The translations under genes and the position numbers were made by a program. DNA of 64,000 nucleotides, taken from assembly GCA_016930995.1 (NCBI GenBank), contig JAFGFQ010000009.1, positions 1 to 64,000 of the forward strand, in the 5' to 3' direction. The notes beneath the pieces were generated by a model that saw only the letters and a list, made by a program, of their open reading frames with translations, was not told where the DNA came from and did not search any database. This stretch comes from Thermoplasmatota archaeon. GTDB lineage: Archaea; Thermoplasmatota; E2; DHVEG-1. Of the stretch, positions 52,835-61,492 are shown in pieces (position 1 is the stretch's first letter; every line of letters starts with the position of its first letter).

Positions 52835-54460
52835 TTATTCTTTCTTTTTCTTCGCTGCTTTTATAAGACCGTCAAAGAGAGGGGCTGGTTTCATCGGCCG
52901 GGATTTAAACTCAGGGTGGGCTTGTGTCGCGACAAAATAAGGATGACTCGGAAGCTCCATAAACTCCATAAGAATCCCATCAGGTGAGCGACCAGAGAAC
53001 ACAAGACCCGTCTTCTCAAGGGTCTCAATATATCCTGGATTGACTTCATAGCGATGTCGATGACGCTCATAAATCTTGTTTTGATCATCATACAGTTTAC
53101 GAATAACAGAACCTTGGGTAAGAATCGCAGGATACGCACCAAGACGCATGGTGGCACCATACCGTGACTCCGTGACGATTTTAACCTGATCAGGGATGAA
53201 GTCGATGACAGGATGCGGGGTGTTCTTCTCAACTTCGGTGGTGTTCGCCCCTTTCAAACCACATATGTTTCGTGCATATTCGACTACCGCAAGCTGCATC
53301 CCAAGACATAATCCAAGGTAAGGAATCTTGTTCTCACGAGCATATTTTATTGTTGTAATCTTCCCCTCAACACCGGAGAACCCAAATCCACCGGGCACAA
53401 TAATAGCGTCTACTTTCTTCAGATTGACAATCTTCCGTGGATGTTTCTCAAAGATTTTCGAGTCAATCCATTCGATCTCAGGCCGTAGATTATTATTCCA
53501 TGCAGCGTGTTTGACCGCTTCAATCACCGAGATGTACGAATCAGAGAGCTTAAACGCACCGATATCGAAATATTTCCCAACAATCCCTATTTTGATTTTC
53601 TTATCAAGCTTCCGGATTTTAGCGATATAATTTTTCCATGTGTTCAGATCGTTTTCTTCCTTGCGCAACCCAAGTTTCTTTAATATCTTCTTACAGAGGC
53701 CTTGTTCCTCAAATAGCAAGGGAACTCCATAGACGTTATCGATATTAGAATCGGAGATGACATCTTCCCCGGAGACATTACAGAACAACGCGATTTTTTC
53801 CTTGCGTACGTCATCAAGAGGTTTTTCAGACCGTGTGATGATGAAATCAGGTTGGATACCGATTTCGCGAAGGAGTTTTACGGAATGCTGCGTTGGTTTT
53901 GTTTTTGCTTCACCAAGTGATTTTAGGACAGGGACATACGTGACATGAACATAGAGAACCTTCTCGCCTTCATGTTTCATCTGACGGACTGCCTCTAAGA
54001 ACAAGACATTTTCGTAATCCCCAACGGTACCGCCGATTTCAACAAGGACGAAATCAAATTTTGACTCCTCCGCCGGTGCCCGAATACGCCGTTTGATTTC
54101 ATCGGTCACATGGGGAATCGGTTGGACGGTTTTCCCAAGATATTTACCGTTTCGTTCTTTTTCGATGACCGCACTATAGACCTGCCCGGTCGTGATGTTG
54201 TTACATTTAGGGATGTTGATATCTAAAAAACGTTCGTAATGACCAAGGTCTTGGTCGATTTCCCCGCCATCCTCTGTGACCCAGACCTCACCATGTTCTG
54301 TTGGCCGGAGTGTTCCTGCGTCAAAGTTAATGTAGGGATCAATCTTGATAGCTGTGACTTTATATCCATGGTTCACAAGGATTTTCCCAATTGAGGCTGT
54401 CGTAATTCCTTTTCCCAAGCCAGAAATAACTCCACCTGTCACGATAATATAATTAACCAT
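52835..54460 (-). CDS. pyrG: CTP synthase
   Basis: 541 residues from the ATG at 54460 (MVNYIIVTGGVISGLGKG); an upstream TTG adds three residues. The synthetase domain begins with the P-loop, DPYINFDAGTLRPTEHGEVW follows, and the C-terminal glutaminase has the nucleophile Cys in YLGLCLGMQLAV and the catalytic His-Glu in TQAHPEF. It makes CTP from UTP, ATP and glutamine. Convergent with UbiA-B, with 4 bp between stop codons. Confidence 0.96.
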   Translation of the reverse strand: MVNYIIVTGGVISGLGKGITTASIGKILVNHGYKVTAIKIDPYINFDAGTLRPTEHGEVWVTEDGGEIDQDLGHYERFLDINIPKCNNITTGQVYSAVIEKERNGKYLGKTVQPIPHVTDEIKRRIRAPAEESKFDFVLVEIGGTVGDYENVLFLEAVRQMKHEGEKVLYVHVTYVPVLKSLGEAKTKPTQHSVKLLREIGIQPDFIITRSEKPLDDVRKEKIALFCNVSGEDVISDSNIDNVYGVPLLFEEQGLCKKILKKLGLRKEENDLNTWKNYIAKIRKLDKKIKIGIVGKYFDIGAFKLSDSYISVIEAVKHAAWNNNLRPEIEWIDSKIFEKHPRKIVNLKKVDAIIVPGGFGFSGVEGKITTIKYARENKIPYLGLCLGMQLAVVEYARNICGLKGANTTEVEKNTPHPVIDFIPDQVKIVTESRYGATMRLGAYPAILTQGSVIRKLYDDQNKIYERHRHRYEVNPGYIETLEKTGLVFSGRSPDGILMEFMELPSHPYFVATQAHPEFKSRPMKPAPLFDGLIKAAKKKKE

Positions 54461-54541
54461 CCCGATCAACAGGAAGACAGAATACGAAAGGTGCTTTAAA
54501 TGATTTTGTATTTTAAGAAAATCGATTCACACGCAGTTCTA

Positions 54542-54718
54542 TTAATGAAGGGATTCGAAGAAGACAAGACCGCATCCAAACCAGGTAAGGCACAGAAGGT
54601 ACAACCAAACATTGTTAAACGAAAATACAAGTCCGATAAGCAGTATGATCATTGGTAAGATGAGAAGGAATACTGCCTGCAACAGGCTTCCGACTTTTTC
54701 AGAGAGAGTTAACTCCAT
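54542..54718 (-). CDS. Small two-helix membrane protein (58 aa)
   Basis: MELTLSEKVGSLLQAVFLLI opens a 58-residue frame with two clear membrane segments (AVFLLILPMIILLIGLVFSF and VWLYLLCLTWFGCGLVFF) joined by a short turn containing NN. It lies between pyrG and a phosphoesterase on the same strand, with 56 bp to the latter's stop. The continuous hydrophobic pattern and start/stop placement make it more than a chance frame. Family unknown. Confidence 0.55.
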   Translation of the reverse strand: MELTLSEKVGSLLQAVFLLILPMIILLIGLVFSFNNVWLYLLCLTWFGCGLVFFESLH

Positions 54719-54774
54719 AGGCCATCAAGTCGTTGTTGTAAGTCGGTTTCGTATAATACATGATATATTTAAGG

Positions 54775-55524
54775 TTAACCTGATTCTTTTAAGTCTTTCA
54801 CTTTGCCAAGCAATGAACCATCTAAGAGATATACCTCTGCTTTGTCAACATCGATGAGGGAACCAAATGGTCCAAGAAGGGAATCTCGGTTCACCGCAAC
54901 ACCGCCGCAGAGCATGTTGAACGCCGGTATAAGTAGGATGTGTGAAGTTGGAGAAGCTGGGTATTTCTCCTGAAGGACTTCTTGATGCGGAGGCCCTCGG
55001 AGCCAGCATTGTTCGAATGTGCGGTACCCGAGACGGTCGGTCAGCATCACGGTCGGATGAGAATGCCCGATAACAACCTGTTCACATTGCATGACCTCAG
55101 CAGAAGGTTTGCGATGACCGTGGGTAAGGCCGATCCCTTCGAACACAAAACCATTGGATGGATGCAGTTGAATGGATGGTGAACAGAGTCGATGGATATT
55201 CCCATCATGGTTCCCTGGTAGGATGTGGAGGGTGCAGTAGGACTGTATAGTACGAAGAAAGTTTTTCACATCAGCTCGTTCTTGATTTGTCGAGGAAGGA
55301 ATCGTATGTTTGATATCTCCTAACAGAATGATATGATCTACCTCATGCGTCGTCACAATTGAAATCAATCGGTGTTCCATGAGCTTCGTCTGAGACGGGA
55401 CCTGCAGCCCGTTTTGTCGCAACTCGTTTTCAATACCGATATGAAGATCAGCAACAATCAATGTTTTTTTTTCCTTTAGAAGGAGCGCTGGTTCATCAAA
55501 AAGTGGTTGCAGTGCTAGTTGCAT
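54775..55524 (-). CDS. Metallophosphoesterase (archaeal SbcD-like small family)
   Basis: 249 residues with LIVADLHIGIENELRQNG, ILLGDIKHTIPSS, ILPGNHDGNIHRL, GLTHGHRKPS and VIGHSHPTVML, the signature series of the small archaeal phosphoesterase family that is often linked to Lhr helicases and DNA repair. GGGG overlaps the upstream gene's stop region as ribosome binding site, 3 bp separating the two genes. Two-metal hydrolase; substrate unknown. Confidence 0.87.
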   Translation of the reverse strand: MQLALQPLFDEPALLLKEKKTLIVADLHIGIENELRQNGLQVPSQTKLMEHRLISIVTTHEVDHIILLGDIKHTIPSSTNQERADVKNFLRTIQSYCTLHILPGNHDGNIHRLCSPSIQLHPSNGFVFEGIGLTHGHRKPSAEVMQCEQVVIGHSHPTVMLTDRLGYRTFEQCWLRGPPHQEVLQEKYPASPTSHILLIPAFNMLCGGVAVNRDSLLGPFGSLIDVDKAEVYLLDGSLLGKVKDLKESG

Positions 55525-55527
55525 CGA

Positions 55528-57105
55528 TTACCCCATTGGAAACAAACCGTTGAAGTTAAAAAGGGAAAGAAGTATGTTCAAAAACAAAAGGAGATACAAT
55601 CCGCAAAACACCCAAATGGAGAGATCTCCGACTGCCTTCCATATCCCATTACCGCCTTTTCCGATGCCACGAAAACGAAGAAGAGAGGATGCAAGAAGCT
55701 GAACTGGGATAGCTAATATAAAGAACCCAAGAATCCAGATGACTGCCTCGATAGCGAAAAACACTCCGGTAACCATTGTCAACCCCTGTAAGAACAGTGC
55801 TGTTAGTGCACTGATACCAAAAATCGAATGTATCTCAACGTCAAGTAAAAGAAAAGAGATAATCAAACATGCGATATGAACAAAAAGTGCGTACCTCCGT
55901 ATCCTGTCATCTTTTGCGTCATCCACCGATGGGCGCATAAAAAAACGAACGTAGACAAACACACCGATAGCAAGAATCCAGATGAGGATCAGTTCAAAGG
56001 GAAATCGTATCCCATCCTGACTCTGTTTTGCCTGGGAAGTATAGAAATGATTTCCAAGGAAGGTAAGTAAGCAATCTGCCCGTAGGGTCGGTCCCAGGGC
56101 GGATTGAACATTGGTGATTTCAAGGGTGTTGAAACGAACGAATCCTACTGAAGAAAACTGTTGTGTTGAGTAATCAATGGTCATCGTATCATTGGTTTGT
56201 AGTAACACCATTGCTCCGTTAGCAATAAAGGAAGCCGTGTGGATGAATGTATCTAATTCATTAAGGGAGCGTAAAAAGTCTGAGGGGGAACCATCCTGTA
56301 AATTTGTTTCGATAACAACCGACACATTCTCTATGAGCTGTTGAAGCTTGATATCCTCTGATTCTGAAGGAGTTATCGAAAGATTCAGATGTGTGTCCTC
56401 TGACATGGTGCTCCATGGGAGAAGAGACATGGGTGGATGTTGTTTGACAGAAAAGGACGTGTCTTGAATGAGGAGATAGTCATTTGGCGATCCACCACTC
56501 CAGCGGGATCTCCCATTCGTATCCCTTACATGGATGGTACTTGTATCAGAGAGAGTGACAAGGACTGCAAAGTCACCGGTATAATCGACGAGAAGTGGTG
56601 AACTCATCCCTGTGATATAGACTCGTGTGGGTGTATCTTGGATCATGTCAAGAGAGACAAATGTACTGACCGCATAGGGGAGATCCGCAGTAATCGTCAT
56701 TGTTCCCTTCTGAATTCCAAGGAGGAAAAGACCTTCTTCAGTCACAAGATCCACATCTGAGTAGTAAGAGAGGTGATCATAGTATTGCACGAGGAGGTCC
56801 TCAAGAGACTCTGCCGTGGTGATATCGATGTTTTCTGCAACTATCACGGAATCAAGATGGGCAAGAGTGATTTCTCCGATGTAAGGAAAACCCTCCATTC
56901 CTTGAACAAGGGATGAATTCGTGAGAAACTCCATTGGATACCCAGCACAGGTTCCACTAATGGTTGTTTTTCCGATAAAAAATGCTTCTGAATCATCGGG
57001 AAGTGTACCTCTGAGGTCGTACGAAGAGGTGAAAAATGCAGAGCATACTGGAGTGATGATGAAAAACAAGGTAAGAAGGAATGGCAGTATAATCAATTTT
57101 TTCAT
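55528..57105 (-). CDS. Secreted-domain/multi-pass membrane protein, unknown
   Basis: About 525 residues from the ATG at 57105 (MKKLIILPFLLTLFFIITPV, a signal peptide); the frame extends six codons upstream. The extracytoplasmic region of about 350 residues is rich in strands and Thr/Ser with several N-x-S/T sites. It is followed by four or five membrane helices (LILIWILAIGVFVYVRFFMR, LFVHIACLIISFLLLDVEIH, GVFFAIEAVIWILGFFIL, WVFCGLYLLLFLNILLSLF). Architecture resembles the 1092-residue protein at 608-3886, but no shared motif is evident. Function is unknown. Confidence 0.65.
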   Translation of the reverse strand: MKKLIILPFLLTLFFIITPVCSAFFTSSYDLRGTLPDDSEAFFIGKTTISGTCAGYPMEFLTNSSLVQGMEGFPYIGEITLAHLDSVIVAENIDITTAESLEDLLVQYYDHLSYYSDVDLVTEEGLFLLGIQKGTMTITADLPYAVSTFVSLDMIQDTPTRVYITGMSSPLLVDYTGDFAVLVTLSDTSTIHVRDTNGRSRWSGGSPNDYLLIQDTSFSVKQHPPMSLLPWSTMSEDTHLNLSITPSESEDIKLQQLIENVSVVIETNLQDGSPSDFLRSLNELDTFIHTASFIANGAMVLLQTNDTMTIDYSTQQFSSVGFVRFNTLEITNVQSALGPTLRADCLLTFLGNHFYTSQAKQSQDGIRFPFELILIWILAIGVFVYVRFFMRPSVDDAKDDRIRRYALFVHIACLIISFLLLDVEIHSIFGISALTALFLQGLTMVTGVFFAIEAVIWILGFFILAIPVQLLASSLLRFRGIGKGGNGIWKAVGDLSIWVFCGLYLLLFLNILLSLFNFNGLFPMG

Positions 57106-57182
57106 TGGAACGGCTGATAACAAAAGAGTACTTAAAAGTTTTTTTTGTTGTGAAGAGGTGCATGTTCAAATCAAAAAGATAA

Positions 57183-58634
57183 TTAGAGGTATTGTTTCAG
57201 GACGCCTGGAATTTCTTCGATGATATCGGTCGCAAGCAATCCATAGGATTTCTTCTGGAACGCTCTGTTTCCTGCTTCTCCGTTGAGGAAGGCGGCGATG
57301 CGAACTGCCTCAAATGGTTGTACACCTTTTGAGAGGAGAGCTCCGATAATCCCTGCGAGGACATCACCGGTCCCCCCAACCGTCATTGCTTCGTTATGGA
57401 TGTTATTTTGTTTTACGGCTGTTCCGTCGCTCAGGATGTCGATATATCCTTTTAAGAAAATCGTAATTCCGATTTTTGCAGCCCATTCTTTCACCGCTTG
57501 TATCCGTGTATCAAGATCTTGTGAAAGGGAAATCCCAGTGAGTTTTGCAAATTCACCGACATGCGGGGTGACGACGGTCGTCGTGTTCTTGAGAAGAGAA
57601 AGATGTTCCCCTATTGGTTTGATGGCATCTGCATCAAGGACCAGTGGTTTTTTTTCCTTCATGATACGTTGGACTAATGGAACTATCGCTTCTTGTGTTT
57701 CTTTGGCAGCCCCAAGTCCTGGGCCAAGGATGACTGCCGTGCATTTCGTCAACAGCTCTTCAATACGGGGGATATCCTTTGTCGTCAGTATCTCATCGTG
57801 GAGATCTTTGACAATGAAGTTTGGTGAAAACGCAGCGATAGATTTCCAGCTTCGTTTCGGGGTCGCTATGTAGACAAGATCAGCCCCGGTTCGTAGGCCA
57901 GCAAGTCCACTTAACGCAGGGGCACCAATATAGGGTCCTCCTCCTATAATGAGAATAACACCATTGTCTCCTTTATGTGATTTTTTCGCAGGACGTGGAT
58001 AATAGATAGAAAGCTCACCTGGACCGACAGAGGTCAAAGCCTCTTGGGGGATACCGATGTCGACGATGGTGATCTGTCCGCTGTTTTGCTTGTTCATCCC
58101 TTCCTTGTAATCATGAAATGTGATGGTGTATTGCGGAAGAATCACGTTAGAGGTACCAAGACCGGTTGGGACATCAACTGAAACAAGTATCTTTCCTTTG
58201 GTTTGATTGATTTTTTTTACGAGAGATGCGGTAGGTTCTTTTAACTCACCATGGAGACCTGTTCCGAGCAGTGCGTCAATGAGGACATCGTTTTCAGAAA
58301 GAAGCCGGTCAATATCATGGATAGATTGGTAGATTTTGACGTCATAGGTCTGGAGTTTCTGGAGATTTTTCAACGCAAGCTCTGTTTTTATCTCAGAGCC
58401 TGCAAGAAAGACAGCCACCGTATAGTATTGGGTAAGATACCGTGCTGCGACAAAACCGTCTCCGCCGTTGTTGCCTGGTCCACAGAGTACAAGGATGTTT
58501 TTCTTTGTGTCTTTTACAGTGTTTCGTATGAAATCAGCGATACTTTTTCCTGCGTTTTCCATTAGTTGTACTGCCGGGACACCATAGAACTCGGAGTTTC
58601 TGTCCAGCACCTTCATTTCTGCTTCTGAAATCAT
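57183..58634 (-). CDS. nnr: Bifunctional NAD(P)H-hydrate repair enzyme (epimerase + dehydratase)
   Basis: 483 residues. The N-terminal epimerase domain has LCGPGNNGGDGFVAARYL near 50-65 and SVDVPTGLGTSN. The C-terminal dehydratase (carbohydrate-kinase-like) has VTPHVGEFAKLTG, AVILGPGLGAAKE and the catalytic GGTGDVLAGIIGALLSKG. It repairs hydrated NAD(P)H. Full length, normal order. Confidence 0.94.
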   Translation of the reverse strand: MISEAEMKVLDRNSEFYGVPAVQLMENAGKSIADFIRNTVKDTKKNILVLCGPGNNGGDGFVAARYLTQYYTVAVFLAGSEIKTELALKNLQKLQTYDVKIYQSIHDIDRLLSENDVLIDALLGTGLHGELKEPTASLVKKINQTKGKILVSVDVPTGLGTSNVILPQYTITFHDYKEGMNKQNSGQITIVDIGIPQEALTSVGPGELSIYYPRPAKKSHKGDNGVILIIGGGPYIGAPALSGLAGLRTGADLVYIATPKRSWKSIAAFSPNFIVKDLHDEILTTKDIPRIEELLTKCTAVILGPGLGAAKETQEAIVPLVQRIMKEKKPLVLDADAIKPIGEHLSLLKNTTTVVTPHVGEFAKLTGISLSQDLDTRIQAVKEWAAKIGITIFLKGYIDILSDGTAVKQNNIHNEAMTVGGTGDVLAGIIGALLSKGVQPFEAVRIAAFLNGEAGNRAFQKKSYGLLATDIIEEIPGVLKQYL

Positions 58635-58698
58635 ACCAAAAATGTTAAACGAATAGAACTCTATATATGCTTCGGAACCATACGAGGGTTTGTTACCT

Positions 58699-59049
58699 AT
58701 GATGCCAGGAAAAATGAATAGCAGGCAACTTGCTCAAATGATGAAACGGTTCGGTATTAATGTCAAGAACATCGATAACGTTGAAAAAGTCCTCATACAG
58801 ACAGACACAAAGGAATATGTGTTTGACTCTGCGGAAGTAACAGTCATGGAGGCACAAGGACAGAAGACGTACCAGATCATCGGAGAGCCGACTGTGAAAA
58901 ACAGGGCAGGGGAAACCCAAGAGACGCAGAAAGATGACATTAAACTCATCATGGAACAAACCGGGAAATCAGAAGCGGAAGTAAAAAAGGCATTGATGGA
59001 GACAAACGGGGATCTTGCAGAAGCAATCCTCAAACTCACCCAACCATAA
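58699..59049 (+). CDS. nac: Archaeal nascent polypeptide-associated complex protein (NAC)
   Basis: 116 residues from the ATG at 58699 (MMPGKMNSRQLAQMMKRFGI), the usual NAC opening; a TTG at 58690 is less likely. The NAC barrel (VEKVLIQTDTKEYVFDSAEV) is followed by a UBA helix bundle (DIKLIMEQTGKSEAEVKKAL, ETNGDLAEAILKL). It is a homodimer that binds nascent chains at the ribosome exit. First gene of a plus-strand cluster. Confidence 0.94.
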   Translation: MMPGKMNSRQLAQMMKRFGINVKNIDNVEKVLIQTDTKEYVFDSAEVTVMEAQGQKTYQIIGEPTVKNRAGETQETQKDDIKLIMEQTGKSEAEVKKALMETNGDLAEAILKLTQP

Positions 59050-59066
59050 TCCGTATTTTTTGGAAT

Positions 59067-59387
59067 ATGACCTCGTTTAAGGATGCGATAAAAAAAACAA
59101 ACCAGGGCGTACTTCTTTGTTTGCACGTCGTACCAAGCTCGTCTCAGGTGATTTTTCCAGCCGCGTACAATCAATGGAGGAAATCTCTTGAAATGAAGGT
59201 CACATCCGAACCAAAAGACAACAAGGCAAACACGGAGGTGCGGGAAACAATCGCTGGTTTTTTTAATCTTTCAATCCAGGATGTTGTTCTGGTCAGCGGG
59301 GGAAAAAGCAGGGACAAAACAGTATGTGTGAAAAAAATTTCTTTCGAAAGAGTCATTGATACCCTGCAGGAGTGTTTCCATGGATGA
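59067..59387 (+). CDS. DUF167/YggU family protein
   Basis: 106 residues. VVPSSSQVIFPAAYNQWRKS, VTSEPKDNKANTEVRETIA and VVLVSGGKSRDKTV are the conserved DUF167 stretches (UPF0235). The biochemical role is unknown. It lies 17 bp after NAC and overlaps the next start by 8 bp, indicating an operon. Confidence 0.85.
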   Translation: MTSFKDAIKKTNQGVLLCLHVVPSSSQVIFPAAYNQWRKSLEMKVTSEPKDNKANTEVRETIAGFFNLSIQDVVLVSGGKSRDKTVCVKKISFERVIDTLQECFHG

Positions 59388-59772
59388 CGAACAGACCTTA
59401 CAAGAGCTTGAGGAGCTGCTTGATGAGTTGGCGGAGGAAAACAGAAGCACCCCTGTGATCGTAGAGGGAGACAAAGATATCAACGCGTTGCGCAAACTGG
59501 GATTGACTGGTGAAATCATCAGATTCAACAAAGGGCAATCGGTGTCTAATTTCTGTGATCTCATCGCACAGAAATACAGGAAAATCATTCTGTTAACAGA
59601 TTGGGATTGGCGCGGAGGCCGGCTGGGTACTTCGATACGAAAACATCTTGAGAACCGGGCGGAGTGTGACATGACCTATCGACAGTCGTTTGCCAAGCGA
59701 TGCATGTGCCGAACGGTTGAAGGGATCCCTAGGTGGATTGAGACGTTACGAACGAAAGTGAAAAACGGGTGA
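59380..59772 (+). CDS. Small TOPRIM-domain protein
   Basis: 130 residues from the ATG at 59380, chosen because GGAG lies 7 nt upstream, inside the DUF167 gene. The TOPRIM metal site is seen as the Glu in VIVEGDKDINALRKLGL and DxD in LLTDWDWRGGRLG. The compact form resembles archaeal stand-alone TOPRIM proteins related to RNase M5/OLD nucleases. It probably cuts or modifies nucleic acid; target unknown. An acidic helix (LQELEELLDELAEEN) leads the protein. Confidence 0.82.
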   Translation: MDDEQTLQELEELLDELAEENRSTPVIVEGDKDINALRKLGLTGEIIRFNKGQSVSNFCDLIAQKYRKIILLTDWDWRGGRLGTSIRKHLENRAECDMTYRQSFAKRCMCRTVEGIPRWIETLRTKVKNG

Positions 59773-59904
59773 AGGGAGAACTCATTGACAAAAAACGACG
59801 AAACATTCGAGGGTAACAAAGATCAAATCCGTAAGATTCAGATGAAACATTAATAACGCCAAAAATCATCTTTCTTATTGTCCATTTAATAAAGAACTGA
59901 CTGG

Positions 59905-60777
59905 GTGAGAGGTATAAGCAATCGGCATTGGTGTAAGCTTGGACTGCGTATCTTCAATCTCTATTTGAACCAGAAACATCCTTCAAGGGATTTTGTAGAA
60001 TCTGGATATAACGAGGTTGCATCTTTCTACGATACGTACTGGACACCGTATATGTCGCAGTATTCTCTTGACATGTTAAAAAAACTGAACCCTGCAAAAG
60101 GGGGAGACTGTCTTGATTTGACGTGTGGGACCGGGTTTGTGACACAGTCGTTGTTTGAAATGACCCATGGACACATCACCGGGGTTGATGTATCAGAAGC
60201 TATGATCGCGGTCGCACAACAAAAGTACGCTGATACCTGCCAATTCATCATTGATGATGTGTACAATTTCCTGAAAACACAGCCTTCGAACACGTATGAT
60301 TGTATCACTTGTGCATGGGGGTTTGGGTATGTGACCCCTCGCAGTTTAAAGGAAATCACCCGAGTGCTTCGCCCGGGTGGAAAGCTAGGAATTATTGATA
60401 ACAGCATCTTTTCCAACTGGGAATTCGTCTGGTTCTTCCTTGTTGCTCTCGCAGAACAGCCTGCTTCGTTGAGAGCTACTTTTGAGCCACATTTTTTTCT
60501 CTTCGCAGGAACACTTGCCCAGAGACTGCGGATGAATGGTCTAAGGATCATCGATACATGGAACGGGAAGAAGATTTTTGAGGTGAAATCGACAGCGACT
60601 GCTCTGGAACAGCTGATTAAATCAGGGGTGACCGCTGGGATTTTACAACTCGTCGATGACAATCAGAAGGATCAACTAATGACACGAATCGGGGAGCTTT
60701 TTGAGGCAAAGTACCAGCAACGAAAAAACATCCCGATTATCCATAGGTATCTCGCGGTGATCGGAGAAAAAAGATAA
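59905..60777 (+). CDS. Class I SAM-dependent methyltransferase
   Basis: 290 residues from GTG. Motif I is CLDLTCGTGFVTQSLFE, motif II acidic VDVSEAMIAVAQQKYAD, then YDCITCAWGFGYVTPRSLKE and VLRPGGKLGIIDNS, typical of UbiE-like small-molecule methyltransferases. The last 100 residues hold a likely substrate or membrane-associated lid (WEFVWFFLVALAEQPASL). The substrate is unknown; 127 bp separate it from the TOPRIM gene. Confidence 0.85.
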   Translation: MRGISNRHWCKLGLRIFNLYLNQKHPSRDFVESGYNEVASFYDTYWTPYMSQYSLDMLKKLNPAKGGDCLDLTCGTGFVTQSLFEMTHGHITGVDVSEAMIAVAQQKYADTCQFIIDDVYNFLKTQPSNTYDCITCAWGFGYVTPRSLKEITRVLRPGGKLGIIDNSIFSNWEFVWFFLVALAEQPASLRATFEPHFFLFAGTLAQRLRMNGLRIIDTWNGKKIFEVKSTATALEQLIKSGVTAGILQLVDDNQKDQLMTRIGELFEAKYQQRKNIPIIHRYLAVIGEKR

Positions 60778-60804
60778 GGAACATGATATCCAAGGTATGA
60801 AGAG

Positions 60805-61398
60805 ATGATGAAAAAGTATACTGTGGTCGAATTATCTAAACAGGATGAACCCGAATATATGGATATTATCATACAAGCATTTCATGATTTACCGCAGATC
60901 CCTATTCTTATCGAAAAACCAGAGAAGACAGAAAGAATAATAAAAAAATTAGTGAAATTATATGAAAAAACCGGGACGATAAAGGTATTTGGCATAAGGG
61001 AAAATGACAAGATTATTTGTGTTGGTTTCTGTATCGATTCTGATAGCAAACCTGGTCTTTTCAAGGTGCTTCGATTTGGTGTTTCCCTTTTCACTACCTT
61101 AGGCCTAGAAGGCATTCGAGAGTTTTGGGTCTATAATAAAAACAAACCAGAGTATGAGAAAAAATGCCTTGAGCTCTTCTTTTATGGAACCCGCGCAACC
61201 CATCAACGACAGGGATATGGTGCTCGAATGCTTCAGTTTTTGTATGAGTATGCCAAAAAGAGCGGGTATGGTGGTGTGACCGGGGTGACGAACACAAGCA
61301 GACCAGCGTTTCATTTCTACATGAGAGGGGGATGGATTGTTGATAAAGAATTTAGGATCGGGAAATATACCCTCTGCTGGGTGCGCTATATCGTGTGA
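60805..61398 (+). CDS. GNAT-family N-acetyltransferase
   Basis: 197 residues. The acetyl-CoA loop is FYGTRATHQRQGYGARMLQF (Q-R-Q-G-Y-G-A), followed by YAKKSGYGGVTGVTNTSRPA and FHFYMRGGWIVDKEF, a standard GNAT ending. The N-terminal part should bind an unknown amine or protein substrate. It starts 27 bp after the methyltransferase, probably in the same transcript. Confidence 0.85.
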   Translation: MMKKYTVVELSKQDEPEYMDIIIQAFHDLPQIPILIEKPEKTERIIKKLVKLYEKTGTIKVFGIRENDKIICVGFCIDSDSKPGLFKVLRFGVSLFTTLGLEGIREFWVYNKNKPEYEKKCLELFFYGTRATHQRQGYGARMLQFLYEYAKKSGYGGVTGVTNTSRPAFHFYMRGGWIVDKEFRIGKYTLCWVRYIV

Positions 61399-61492
61399 AC
61401 ATGAGTAGTATCTGGAATGTTCCCCGCAGGAAAAGAGAATGATTATATACTTTCATTGCTCTCTGATGAAGGTATAAATGAATATGTGAACC

